From: Candidatus Pullichristensenella avicola
GTDB lineage: Bacteria; Bacillota; Clostridia; Christensenellales; Aristaeellaceae
NCBI GenBank assembly: GCA_018711655.1
Contig: DVIA01000050.1
Span: forward strand, 1-49,634
Direction: 5' to 3'
Length of the DNA stretch: 49,634 bases
The notes under the pieces were generated by a model. That model ran no database searches. It had not been told where the DNA came from and saw only the letters and a program-made list of their open reading frames with translations. How positions within the stretch are numbered: the first letter of the stretch is position 1; every line of letters begins with the position of its first letter. Position numbers and translations under genes: made by a program. Positions 31,834-39,430 of the stretch are shown one piece after another.

Positions 31834-32673
31834 ATGGTCAAGATCTCGGCGGACAGCACCTGCGATCTGTCCCCGGAACTGCAAAAACGTTACAATGTAA
31901 CCATCCAACCGCTGTACATCGTTCGGGATGGAGATTCTCTGCGCGACGGCGTGGAGATCCGTTCCGAGGACATCTTCGCCTATGTGGAAAAAACCGGAAA
32001 GTTGCTCAAGACCGCCGCAGTGAGCGTAGAGGACTATCTAAACCTGTTTCGCCGTCTGACGCAGGATGGCAGCGAGGTCGTCCACGTCACCATCAGTTCG
32101 GAAATGTCCGCCTGCTATCAGAACGCCTGCCTTGCCGCGCGCGAGGTGCCCGGCGTGTATCCCGTGGATTCGCGCAACCTTTCCACCGGCATGGGCCTGG
32201 TGGTCATCGAAGCCGCCCGGCGCGCTCAGGCGGGCGAGGGCGGCGCGCAGATTCAGAAGGCCATGGACGAGTTGACCGCGCGCGTGGAGGCCAGCTTCGT
32301 TATCGAACGGCTGGACTATCTCTATAAGGGCGGCCGCTGCTCGGCGCTGGCGGCCCTGGGCGCGAACCTTCTGCACATGAAGCCCTGCATCGAGGTGCGA
32401 AACGGCAAAATGGGCGTGGGCAAAAAGTATCGCGGCGCGTATGAAAAGGTGCTTCGCCAGTACGCCTACGACCGCCTGCACGGCCGAAGCGACATCGCGC
32501 GCGACCGCGCCTTCATCACCTGGTCTACCTGCCCCGAGCCGGCGCTGGACGCCGTGCGCGCCGTCTGCCGCGAAGAGGGCGGCTTTGATGAGCTTCTGGA
32601 AACGCAGGCCGGCTGCACCATCTGCAACCACTGCGGCCCGAACACATTGGGCGTGCTCTTCATTCGCAAATAG
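31834..32673 (+). CDS. DegV-family fatty-acid-binding protein (paralogue 2)
   Basis: A 279-residue protein, second of a tandem DegV pair. It starts VKISADSTCDLSPELQKRYNVTIQPLYIV and has VTISSEMSACYQNACLAAREV, LYKGGRCSALAALGANLLHMKPCIEVRNGKMGVGKKYRG. The end (ETQAGCTICNHCGPNTLGVLFIRK) replaces the usual SHxGPG motif with NHCGPN and adds two cysteines. It is clearly diverged from its neighbour, so it probably binds a different lipid. GGGAGGC precedes the ATG. A terminator follows. Confidence 0.92.
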   Translation: MVKISADSTCDLSPELQKRYNVTIQPLYIVRDGDSLRDGVEIRSEDIFAYVEKTGKLLKTAAVSVEDYLNLFRRLTQDGSEVVHVTISSEMSACYQNACLAAREVPGVYPVDSRNLSTGMGLVVIEAARRAQAGEGGAQIQKAMDELTARVEASFVIERLDYLYKGGRCSALAALGANLLHMKPCIEVRNGKMGVGKKYRGAYEKVLRQYAYDRLHGRSDIARDRAFITWSTCPEPALDAVRAVCREEGGFDELLETQAGCTICNHCGPNTLGVLFIRK

Positions 32674-32700
32674 CCGTCGCAGCAGAGATCGCGGCGCGAA

Positions 32701-32733
32701 AACCGTCTCCGAACCAAGCGGAGACGGTTTTTG
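32701..32733 (+). terminator. Terminator after the degV pair
   Basis: A perfect 11-bp stem (AACCGTCTCCG/CGGAGACGGTT, 7-nt loop) is followed by TTTG and TTT. Confidence 0.92.
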
Positions 32734-32779
32734 TTTCGCACGCCGCAGACGCGGCCTTGCAGGGGAAGGGGCCGAACGG

Positions 32780-33890
32780 GCCGCCTCCGCGCGGACGCGA
32801 CATTTCCGCCGCCGGAAGCGATCCTGCGCATTGCCGCCGTCCCCGCGCGCGGCGCGCATGGGATATGCGAAAGCGAGCGCCTGCAACTGTATTTCCCGCC
32901 GCCCCCGCGCGCGGCGCGCATGGGGCAAACGAGGAAGCTGGACAAGCGACGGCGTCGGGGGAAACCCCGCGCGTGTGGGTGCATAGACCACGCTCGGCAT
33001 TTACGCGCACCTAGATCACCATGCCGTCCCCGCGCGTGCGGGTGCATAGGTTCCAACCGCCGTTCCAGCCTTCCCAGCTTCCGCGCGCTGTCCCCGCGCG
33101 CGGTGCATAGGGCTTTCTGTACTCCATCCGCCGCTTGTACGCCGCCGCGCTGTCCCCGCGCGCGGTGCATAGGGGCGCGCGCCATGCGTTCATCTTCAGG
33201 GGTAGTAACGCTGTCCCCGTGCGCGCGGTGCAAGTCGCCGGTGAGGTAGCTTTTCATGGGGTGGGCTCCACGCTGTCCCCGCGCGCGGTGCATAGGGGCA
33301 CGCAGAATTGCAGCGCGAGGTCGAAAGACCGCCGTCTCCGCGCGCGGTGTCGCGCGGTGCATAGAGGGGAAAACCGCCGCGCCGGCAAGCGGCAACACGC
33401 GCCTTGCCCCCGCACGCGGCGCATAGATGAAAAGGCCCGTAAGCTGCAAAAGCTCTATGGAGCCTTGTCCCTGCGCGCGGCGCATAGATGCTCGATATCC
33501 TTCGCAAAAGCGACGCCATTTAGCCTTGCCCCGCGCACGGCGCATAGAGGGGCAGGGCTTGCACAAGATTCCGTCTGGATGTGTCTTGCCCCCGCGCGCG
33601 GCGCATAGATGGTATTCAAAACCGCGGGTAACGCCTGTGAGCGTCGCCTTGCCCCCGCGCGCGGCGCATAGATGAGGGAAAGGCCCTCCCTGCGCCTTCA
33701 GTTTTGCGGCCTTGCCCCCGCGCGCGGCGCATAGATACTTCTCCGGATCCCTGTTTCCGCAGCCTTTTGGCCCGCCCCGCGCGCGGCGCGATAGTAACAG
33801 AAAAACCAGAACCGCCGCCCCCGCGTGCGCGGCGGCAGGCACGGTTCGAAAACGGCCCAAGCTGCGTCCCCGCGCGCCGTCCCGCGCCCC
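32780..33890 (+). CRISPR. Degenerate type I-E-like CRISPR array (array 2), about 17 units
   Basis: Cores recur at 32784, 32841, 32903, 32965, 33028, 33092, 33154, 33215, 33277, 33336, 33408, 33469, 33529, 33590, 33653, 33716 and 33775, with decayed ones near 33819 and 33868. Most intervals are 59-64 bp. The core changes by neighbourhood: CCGTCCCCGCGCGCGGCGCGCATGGG at the left, CGTCCCCGCGCGTGCGGGTGCATAGG, then CGCTGTCCCCGCGCGCGGTGCATAGGG four times, then CTTGCCCCCGCGCGCGGCGCATAGATG about six times. The intervals of 32-36 bp are unique and less GC-rich. One core (33336) has an internal 10-bp duplication, which explains the 72-bp interval. No cas gene is present; the leader side is not clear. 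Confidence 0.65.
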
Positions 33891-34078
33891 GCGGCAGACA
33901 GGGCGAAGGCCTGCGTTCGCATCCTTGCCGTTTCCGCGCGGGCCGCAGGATGCGCGGGCAAACGCGCCGTGCAGATCGGTTTTTTCGCCGTTTCCATGTG
34001 GCCGCAGGATGCGGCGGCGCGCGTCGAATGGAAACGAAGCCCGGTCGCCGCCTGCAGAGCGGATCGCCCAAAACGGGA
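33891..34078. other. Non-coding tail of array 2
   Basis: Repeated words such as TTTCCGCGCGGGCCGCAGGATGCG and TTTCCATGTGGCCGCAGGATGCG (about 33929 and 33990) show a further roughly 60-bp duplication. No gene is supported. Confidence 0.5.
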
Positions 34079-34110
34079 CGGGCCGCCGTGCTGCGGATCA
34101 CGGCGGCCCG
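34079..34110. other. Perfect 12-bp hairpin upstream of the cotJ region
   Basis: CGGGCCGCCGTG/CACGGCGGCCCG with an 8-nt loop. No T-run follows on either strand. It is directly followed by an AAAAAGGAG ribosome-binding site, so it may be a leader structure. Confidence 0.55.
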
Positions 34111-34125
34111 TAAAAAGGAGAAGAT

Positions 34126-34155
34126 CATGAAGAAACATCCAACGATGCTATCGTA
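34126..34155 (+). CDS. Possible 9-residue micro-ORF
   Basis: ATG at 34126 encodes MKKHPTMLS and stop. It is preceded by AAAAAGGAGAAGATC, a good ribosome-binding site, and by a strong hairpin. It could be a leader peptide for cotJABC about 145 nt downstream, or the remnant of a lost gene. There is no independent support. Confidence 0.25.
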
Positions 34156-34300
34156 ACAGATGAATATTGATTTTGCATCGAAATGCCGTTAATTTCCGAT
34201 GGAAAATACAAATATAACACATTTTTCCGCCGCACGCGCCCTGCAGGCGCGACATACGATGCCCCGGGCGTTGGCCCAAAAACGCAAAGGAGCCAAATGT

Positions 34301-34453
34301 ATGCAAAGCGGAAAAATGATACCGGCGCTGGCCATGGCCCGCGTGGACTGGCAGATGTGGGAAGGCACGCTTTCGCCCGCCGACGCGCTTTCGCGCGGCA
34401 CGGCCTTCGCGGCGCTCGACATGCCTTTTCTGGGAAAGGAGGCGCGCGCGTGA
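34301..34453 (+). CDS. cotJA: Spore coat-associated protein CotJA
   Basis: A 50-residue protein reading ALAMARVDWQMWEGTLSPADALSRGTAFAALDMPF, the CotJA pattern (hydrophobic start, then SPADALSRGTAFAALDMPF, with a GT(I/A)F motif). It belongs to the coat operon made in the mother cell. AAAGGAG lies 8 nt before the ATG at 34301; frames opening further upstream are not preferred. The stop overlaps the GTG of cotJB. A sporulation (sigma-E) promoter is expected in 34160-34300, but I could not fix one. Confidence 0.88.
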   Translation: MQSGKMIPALAMARVDWQMWEGTLSPADALSRGTAFAALDMPFLGKEARA

Positions 34454-34689
34454 GATACGAAGACGACCTTCGCTGTGTGAACGAGTGGAGCTTCCTCGCC
34501 GACGACCTCCGGCTCTATCTGGACACCCATCCCGGCGACGCGCACGCCTTTGCGGCGCTGAAAAACGCTCTGTATGAGCGCCGGGCCGCCGTGGACGCCT
34601 TTGAAAAGGCGCATGGCGCCCTCACCGCGGACGCCATGGCGGGCGCGCAGACCTACGACTGGGTCGAGCGGCCTTTTCCGTTCGAATAG
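34450..34689 (+). CDS. cotJB: Spore coat protein CotJB
   Basis: A 79-residue protein with the CotJB segment FLADDLRLYLDTHPGDAHAFAALKNALYERRAAVDAFEKAHG, ending TYDWVERPFPFE. It starts at GTG 34450 overlapping the cotJA stop and has GGAGG upstream. It is needed with CotJA for coat assembly in Bacillus. It ends 9 nt before cotJC. Confidence 0.92.
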   Translation: MRYEDDLRCVNEWSFLADDLRLYLDTHPGDAHAFAALKNALYERRAAVDAFEKAHGALTADAMAGAQTYDWVERPFPFE

Positions 34690-34698
34690 GAGGCGCAC

Positions 34699-35295
34699 AT
34701 GTGGATTTATGAAAAACGCCTGCAGTTTCCGGTGAACATTCGCGCGAAAAATCCCCACCTGGCCAAAGCGATCGTCAGCCAGCTCGGCGGGCCGGACGGC
34801 GAATTGGCCGCGTCCATGCGCTATTTTGCCCAGCGCTACGCCATGCCAGACCGCCGCGTGGCGGGGCTTCTCAACGACGTGGCCACAGAGGAACTGGCGC
34901 ACCTGGAAATGGTGGGCGCGATCATTCGCCAGCTCACCCGCGGGCTTTCCGCCGACGAACTCAAGCAACACGGCTTTGACGACTATTATGTCGATCACAC
35001 CGGCGGCGTGTGGATGCAATCCGCCTCCGGCGCGCCCTTCACCGCGGCCTATTTCCAATCCAAGGGCGATCCGGTGACCGACCTGCACGAGGCCATGGCC
35101 GCCGAACAGAAGGCCCGCACCACCTACGACAATATCCTCCGCCTCGCCGACGATCCCGACGTTCTGGCGCCCATCCGCTTTCTGCGCCAGCGCGAGGTGG
35201 TTCACTACCAGCGCTTCGGCGAGGGCCTGCGCCTGGTGACCGAGGCGCTCGACAGGCGCAATCCGTACGCGCACAACCCCGCCTTCGACGCCTGA
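34699..35295 (+). CDS. cotJC: CotJC, manganese-catalase-like spore coat protein
   Basis: A 198-residue member of the dimanganese catalase family, part of the CotJ coat layer. It starts MWIYEKRLQFPVNI. Metal-binding helices include GPDGELAASMRYFAQRYAMP, the TEELAHLEMVGAII helix (Glu and His ligands) and QREVVHYQRFGEGL. The family's calcium-type loops are absent, as is usual in CotJC. It could protect spores from peroxide, but activity in CotJC is not firmly shown. AGGAGG lies before the ATG. Confidence 0.95.
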   Translation: MWIYEKRLQFPVNIRAKNPHLAKAIVSQLGGPDGELAASMRYFAQRYAMPDRRVAGLLNDVATEELAHLEMVGAIIRQLTRGLSADELKQHGFDDYYVDHTGGVWMQSASGAPFTAAYFQSKGDPVTDLHEAMAAEQKARTTYDNILRLADDPDVLAPIRFLRQREVVHYQRFGEGLRLVTEALDRRNPYAHNPAFDA

Positions 35296-35410
35296 GCCCA
35301 TGGCGCGGGGCCGCGCGCCCCTGAACAAACGCTTTTTCAACAGACCAAGGCGACGCCGCGGTTGACGCGGAAAAGTAACACCGCCAATACCGCAAAAATC
35401 GAAAAAATCG

Positions 35411-35435
35411 GCCGCGCTGCGTTTGACAGCGCGGC
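35411..35435. promoter_or_regulatory. Inverted repeat overlapping the deoC promoter
   Basis: GCCGCGCTG/CAGCGCGGC with a 7-nt loop (CGTTTGA) encloses the -35 TTGACA of deoC. It may serve as an operator, as the terminator of cotJABC (TTT follows), or both. Confidence 0.5.
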
Positions 35436-35451
35436 TTTGGAATGCTATCAT
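35423..35451 (+). promoter_or_regulatory. Sigma-A promoter of deoC
   Basis: TTGACA (35423-35428), a 17-bp spacer and TATCAT (35446-35451). The leader is about 45 nt with GGGAGG before the ATG. Confidence 0.8.
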
Positions 35452-35502
35452 ATATACAAACTGGGCGGGAATGCCTCGCTTTGAATCTCGGGAGGATTGC
35501 AT

Positions 35503-36171
35503 ATGAAAATAGCGCGTTACATAGACCACGCGGTACTCAAGCCCGCGATGACGCCTGAAGAGGTGCGCAGCGCTATCCAGCTGGGCATCGACAACGACGT
35601 ATACTCCGTGTGCGTGCAACCGCGCGATATCCACATGGCGTTAAAAATGTGCGAAGGCACCAACACGCTGGTCTCCTGCGTGCTGGACTTTCCCCACGGC
35701 TGCGGCGGCGCCGCGGCCAAGCGCGAGGCGGCGCGCCTGTATGCGGAAATGGGCGTTCGCGAAATCGACATGGTAATGAATTACGGCGCGGCCCGGGGCG
35801 GCGACTGGGCCGCGGTGCGCGAGGAGATCGACGCCGTGGTCGAAGAGGCCCACGCGCGCGGCGTGCTGGTGAAGGTCATTTTTGAAACCTGCGAACTGGA
35901 CGAGGCCAGTATACGCGCCGGCGTGGACGCCTGTGTGGACGCCGGGGCGGACTTTGTCAAGACGTCCACGGGCTTTGCCGCCAAGGGCGCGACGCCGGAG
36001 GCCGTGCGCGCCATGCTCTCGCAGTCGGCGGGGCGCATCCGCGTCAAGGCCTCGGGCGGCATCCGCACCATCAACGACGCGCGCGGCTATGTGGAAATGG
36101 GCGTCGAGCGCCTGGGCGTGGGCTTTTCCACCACCCCCGCCCTCGTGGCCGCAGACGAGGAAAGCAAATAA
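35503..36171 (+). CDS. deoC: Deoxyribose-phosphate aldolase
   Basis: A 222-residue class I aldolase that splits 2-deoxyribose-5-phosphate into glyceraldehyde-3-phosphate and acetaldehyde, ending deoxynucleoside breakdown. Conserved parts are YIDHAVLKPAMTPEEV, VSCVLDFPHGCGGAAAKREAA, EIDMVMNYGAARGGDW, VKVIFETCEL, the DFVKTSTGFAAKGAT segment with the Schiff-base lysine, and RVKASGGIRTINDA. No nucleoside phosphorylase or phosphopentomutase gene is adjacent. It lies 108 bp before nfnA. Confidence 0.96.
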   Translation: MKIARYIDHAVLKPAMTPEEVRSAIQLGIDNDVYSVCVQPRDIHMALKMCEGTNTLVSCVLDFPHGCGGAAAKREAARLYAEMGVREIDMVMNYGAARGGDWAAVREEIDAVVEEAHARGVLVKVIFETCELDEASIRAGVDACVDAGADFVKTSTGFAAKGATPEAVRAMLSQSAGRIRVKASGGIRTINDARGYVEMGVERLGVGFSTTPALVAADEESK

Positions 36172-36279
36172 AACGCGGCGGCCGGGCCGCGCGCCGGGGA
36201 CGCGCCCCTTTCGAAAGAAGCGGCGCGTCCCACGCCTGCCCGGACGATTTTTGCGCAGTCCAAACAACGGAGGCACGAT

Positions 36280-37137
36280 ATGTTTCAGATTCTTGAAAAG
36301 CGCCGTCTCAACGAGACGACCACGCTGATGCGCGTACACGCGCCGCGCGTGGCGCAAAAAGCCGGCCCGGGGCAGTTTATCATTTTGCGCATCGACGAAA
36401 ACGGCGAGCGCATCCCCCTGACCATCGCCGGCTACGACCGCGAAAGCGGCAGCGTCACCATCATCTTCCAGAAGGTCGGCAAGACCACCATCCACCTGGA
36501 TGAACTCAACGCGGGCGACAGCCTGCTGGACTTCGTCGGCCCCCTCGGCCGCGTCAGCGAGTATGGCGACGTCAAAGGCAAGCGCGTGGCCGTCATTGGC
36601 GGCGGCCTGGGCATCGCCATCGCCTACCCGCAGGCCGTGGCGCTCACCGAATTGGGCGCGGAGGTGGATATGATCGTCGGCTTCCGCAACATCGGCCTGG
36701 CCATCCTCATGGACGAACTGCAAAATGCCTCGAAGAACCTCATCGTCATGACCGACGACGGCTCCAACGGCAAAAAGGGCTTTGTCACCGACGCCTTGCG
36801 CGAGCAACTCGAAGCCGGGGCCAGGTACGAGCACGTCGTCGCCATCGGCCCCATGCCGATGATGCGCGCCGTGTGCGAAATGACCCGCCCTTACGGCATC
36901 CACACCGTGGTCAGCATGAACCCCATCATGATCGACGGCACCGGCATGTGCGGCGGCTGCCGCCTCACCGTCGGCGGCGAGACGAAGTTCGCCTGTGTGG
37001 ACGGCCCGGAGTTCGACGGCCATCTGGTCGATTTCGACGAGGCCATGAAGCGCTCGCGCATGTACTCCGCCGAGGAAAAAACAAGCAAGGAGCGCCACAT
37101 CTGCCGCATGAAGGAGGCCGCCGAGCATGTACAATAA
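36280..37137 (+). CDS. nfnA: NADH-dependent reduced ferredoxin:NADP+ oxidoreductase, small subunit
   Basis: A 285-residue FAD/[2Fe-2S] subunit of the NfnAB complex, which couples NADH and reduced ferredoxin to NADP+ reduction by electron bifurcation. The FAD part has RIPLTIAGYDRESGSVTIIFQ, the NAD part VAVIGGGLGIAIAYPQAVALTELGAEVDMIVGFRN. The C-terminal cluster motif is GTGMCGGCRLTVGGETKFACVDGPEFDGH. Paralogues act as sulfide dehydrogenase or dihydroorotate dehydrogenase electron subunits; the adjacent nfnB decides for Nfn. The genes overlap by 11 bp. Confidence 0.92.
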   Translation: MFQILEKRRLNETTTLMRVHAPRVAQKAGPGQFIILRIDENGERIPLTIAGYDRESGSVTIIFQKVGKTTIHLDELNAGDSLLDFVGPLGRVSEYGDVKGKRVAVIGGGLGIAIAYPQAVALTELGAEVDMIVGFRNIGLAILMDELQNASKNLIVMTDDGSNGKKGFVTDALREQLEAGARYEHVVAIGPMPMMRAVCEMTRPYGIHTVVSMNPIMIDGTGMCGGCRLTVGGETKFACVDGPEFDGHLVDFDEAMKRSRMYSAEEKTSKERHICRMKEAAEHVQ

Positions 37138-38512
37138 GAGCCTGACCAAGCTGCCCGCGCGCGAGCAGGCCCCCGAGGCGCGCCGCCGCAATTTTGAAGA
37201 AGTCTCCCAGGGCTACGACGAAGCCATGGCGCGGGAGGAAGCCACCCGCTGCATCGACTGCAAAAATCCCGCCTGCATGACCGGCTGCCCCGTCGGCGTA
37301 CACATCCCCGATTTCATCCGCCACGTCAAGGAGGGCGCGTTTGAAAAGGCCTACGAGACCATCCGCCTGACCAACAACCTGCCCGCCATCTGCGGCCGCG
37401 TCTGCCCGCAGGAGACGCAGTGCGAGTCCAAATGCGTGCGCGGCCTCAAGGGCGACCCGGTGGGCATCGGCCGCCTCGAGCGCTTCTGCGCCGACTACGC
37501 CATGCAGCACGCCTCCGCCAAGGCCGAGCGCCCCGCCCCCAACGGCCACCGCGTGGCCGTGGTCGGCTCCGGCCCCTCGGGCCTGACCTGCGCCGGCGAC
37601 CTGGCCAAATTGGGTTACGATGTAACCATCTTCGAGGCCCTGCACACCCCCGGCGGCGTGCTGGTCTACGGCATCCCCGAGTTCCGCCTGCCCAAGCGCC
37701 TGGTGCGCGAGGAGATCGCCACCGTCGAAGCGCTGGGGGTGAAGATCGAGACCGACGTGGTCGTCGGCCGCTCGGTGGCGCTGGAGGAACTGTTCGACGA
37801 GGGCTACGAGGCCGTGTTTGTCGGCTCCGGCGCGGGGCTTCCGCGCTTTCAGGGCATCCCCGGCGAGAACCTCAACGGCGTCTACTCGGCCAACGAATTC
37901 TTGACCCGCATCAACCTGATGAAGGCCTACGCCTTCCCGGAGACGGACACCCCCGTGCGCGTGGGCAAGAAGGTGGCTGTGGTCGGCGGCGGCAACGTGG
38001 CTATGGACGCGGCGCGCTCGGCGCTGCGCTTGGGCGCGGACGAAGTTTCCATCGTCTATCGCCGCTCGGAAAAGGAGATGCCCGCCCGCCTCGAGGAAGT
38101 GCATCACGCCAAAGAAGAGGGCGTCAACTTCCGCATGCTCACCAACCCCACCGCCATCCACGGCGACGAAAACGGCAATGTGCGCGCCATGACCTGCGTG
38201 GAGATGGAACTGGGCGCGCCGGACGCCTCCGGCCGCCGCCGCCCCGTGGTCAAGCAGGGCAGCGAATTTGAACTTGACGTCGATACCGTGGTCATCGCCA
38301 TCGGCAATTCGCCCAACCCCCTGATCCGCAACACCACCCCCGGGCTGGAAACGCAGAAGTGGGGCGGCATCATCGTCGATGAAAACGGCGCGACGAGCCT
38401 TGAAAACGTCTACGCCGGCGGCGACGCCGTCACCGGCGCGGCCACGGTCATCCTCGCCATGGGCGCGGGCAAGACCGCCGCGAAGGCCATCCACGAAAAG
38501 CTCAGCCACTGA
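37127..38512 (+). CDS. nfnB: NADH-dependent reduced ferredoxin:NADP+ oxidoreductase, large subunit
   Basis: A 461-residue subunit related to the glutamate synthase small chain. The N-terminal domain binds two [4Fe-4S] clusters (CIDCKNPACMTGCPVGVHIPDFI and CGRVCPQETQCESKC). Two Rossmann domains follow: VAVVGSGPSGLTCAGDLAKLGYDVTIFEA for FAD and VAVVGGGNVAMDAARSALRLGADEVSIVYRR for NADP(H). The C-terminal YAGGDAVTGAATVILAMGAGKTAAKAI is typical. Without a gltB nearby and with nfnA overlapping, Nfn is the better call. It supports NADPH supply in a fermenting anaerobe. Confidence 0.94.
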   Translation: MYNKSLTKLPAREQAPEARRRNFEEVSQGYDEAMAREEATRCIDCKNPACMTGCPVGVHIPDFIRHVKEGAFEKAYETIRLTNNLPAICGRVCPQETQCESKCVRGLKGDPVGIGRLERFCADYAMQHASAKAERPAPNGHRVAVVGSGPSGLTCAGDLAKLGYDVTIFEALHTPGGVLVYGIPEFRLPKRLVREEIATVEALGVKIETDVVVGRSVALEELFDEGYEAVFVGSGAGLPRFQGIPGENLNGVYSANEFLTRINLMKAYAFPETDTPVRVGKKVAVVGGGNVAMDAARSALRLGADEVSIVYRRSEKEMPARLEEVHHAKEEGVNFRMLTNPTAIHGDENGNVRAMTCVEMELGAPDASGRRRPVVKQGSEFELDVDTVVIAIGNSPNPLIRNTTPGLETQKWGGIIVDENGATSLENVYAGGDAVTGAATVILAMGAGKTAAKAIHEKLSH

Positions 38513-38524
38513 ACGGCACGAATC

Positions 38525-38567
38525 CGCCCCGCCCGCGGACAAGCGGACGGGGCGATTGTCATTTTTT
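38525..38567 (+). terminator. Terminator after nfnAB
   Basis: The near-perfect stem CGCCCCGcCCGC/GCGGaCGGGGCG is followed, after 7 nt, by TTTTTT. Confidence 0.75.
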
Positions 38568-38789
38568 GAGAAACGGCCGTCGCCCCGGAAGCGCATGCCG
38601 CGCGTGCCGTGCAGACAGGGGAGCAATCGCCGACGGAAGCGCATGCCACGCGCATGCCTTGGCGGAGCCGCCATCGTTGCGAGTTTGACGCGTTGCCCGC
38701 GGCGAAGCGACGGCGGAGAACCAGCCGTCGCGCCGGTATCCGCGTTTAGCCCCGTAGGCGCATTTCCGCGCGCGGCGTTGGCTGCGTTT
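38568..38789. repeat. Short degenerate repeats in the gap before the acetyltransferase
   Basis: CGGAAGCGCATGCCGCGCG and its near copy CGGAAGCGCATGCCACGCG lie 48 bp apart (38586 and 38634). Words like GGCGAAGCGACGGCGG recur near 38700 and 38805. No gene is supported. Confidence 0.55.
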
Positions 38790-38825
38790 GCTCCGTTCGC
38801 GGCAAGGCGACGGAGCGGTATTTTT
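38790..38825 (+). terminator. Terminator-like hairpin before the acetyltransferase
   Basis: GCTCCGTtCGC/GCGACGGAGC with a short loop is followed by TATTTTT, 22 nt before the gene's ATG. It may attenuate the gene or end upstream transcripts. Confidence 0.6.
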
Positions 38826-38846
38826 CACGATGGGAGCAAAAACAAC

Positions 38847-39353
38847 ATGTACGACGACTACGAATTTCGCCCCTGCCGGCCCGAAGAAGCCGCCGAGGTG
38901 TTCCGCCTCGTCTGCGAGCGCATCCGCTGGATGGACGAGGCAGGCATCCGCCAGTGGAACCACACCGACTACCTGAACGTCTTTCCGCGTTCCTATTATG
39001 AGATACAGCAGGCCGAAGGCGCGCTCTACGCCCTCTGCGAACGGCAGACCGGCAAATTGGCAGCCGCCGCCGTGCTGCTCACGGAAGATGAGCGCTGGCA
39101 GGGCGATACCGCCCCCGCCCTCTACATCCACAACCTCGTCGGCGCGCCCGACTGCCCTGGCGCGGGAAAGGAATTTCTCCGCCGCACGGAGGAAATGGCC
39201 CTGCGCATGGGCAAGCGCTATTTGCGCCTGGATTCCACGCGCGACAACGAGACCCTCACCGCCTACTACGAGCGCTACGGCTTCCAGCCCGCCGGCGAAT
39301 GCGCCGTCGGCGCCTACGAGGGCACACTGCGGCAAAAGCCGCTCGCGTCCTGA
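38847..39353 (+). CDS. GNAT-family acetyltransferase
   Basis: A 168-residue GCN5-related N-acetyltransferase. Fold marks are FRPCRPEEAAEVFRLVCERIRWMDEAGIRQW, LYIHNLVGAPDCPGAGKEFLRRTEEMALRMGKRYLRLDSTRDNETLTAYYERYGF, with acetyl-CoA contact around CPGAGKEFL and the usual YERYGF strand. WNHTDYLN resembles members that act on small metabolites. The substrate is unknown. It is convergent with the ruvCA operon, with a shared terminator. Confidence 0.87.
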   Translation: MYDDYEFRPCRPEEAAEVFRLVCERIRWMDEAGIRQWNHTDYLNVFPRSYYEIQQAEGALYALCERQTGKLAAAAVLLTEDERWQGDTAPALYIHNLVGAPDCPGAGKEFLRRTEEMALRMGKRYLRLDSTRDNETLTAYYERYGFQPAGECAVGAYEGTLRQKPLAS

Positions 39354-39366
39354 GACCCAAAAACAG

Positions 39367-39401
39367 CGCCCCGCCGCCGGCATACCCGCCGCGACGGGGC
39401 G
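39367..39401. terminator. Bidirectional terminator between the acetyltransferase and the ruvCA operon
   Basis: CGCCCCG/CGGGGCG with an inner CGCCG/CCGCG-rich loop lies between convergent genes. The plus side has TTGTATTTT a few bases on; the minus side has TGTTTTTGG. Confidence 0.6.
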
Positions 39402-39430
39402 TGGTCTTGTATTTTCGATCCGTTCGTTGG

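Noticed and set aside
34160-34300. A sigma-E promoter for cotJABC (GAATATT at 34162, CATACGAT at 34253)
   Set aside because: Each element alone fits, but they are about 84 bp apart instead of about 14-15 bp, so they cannot form one promoter.
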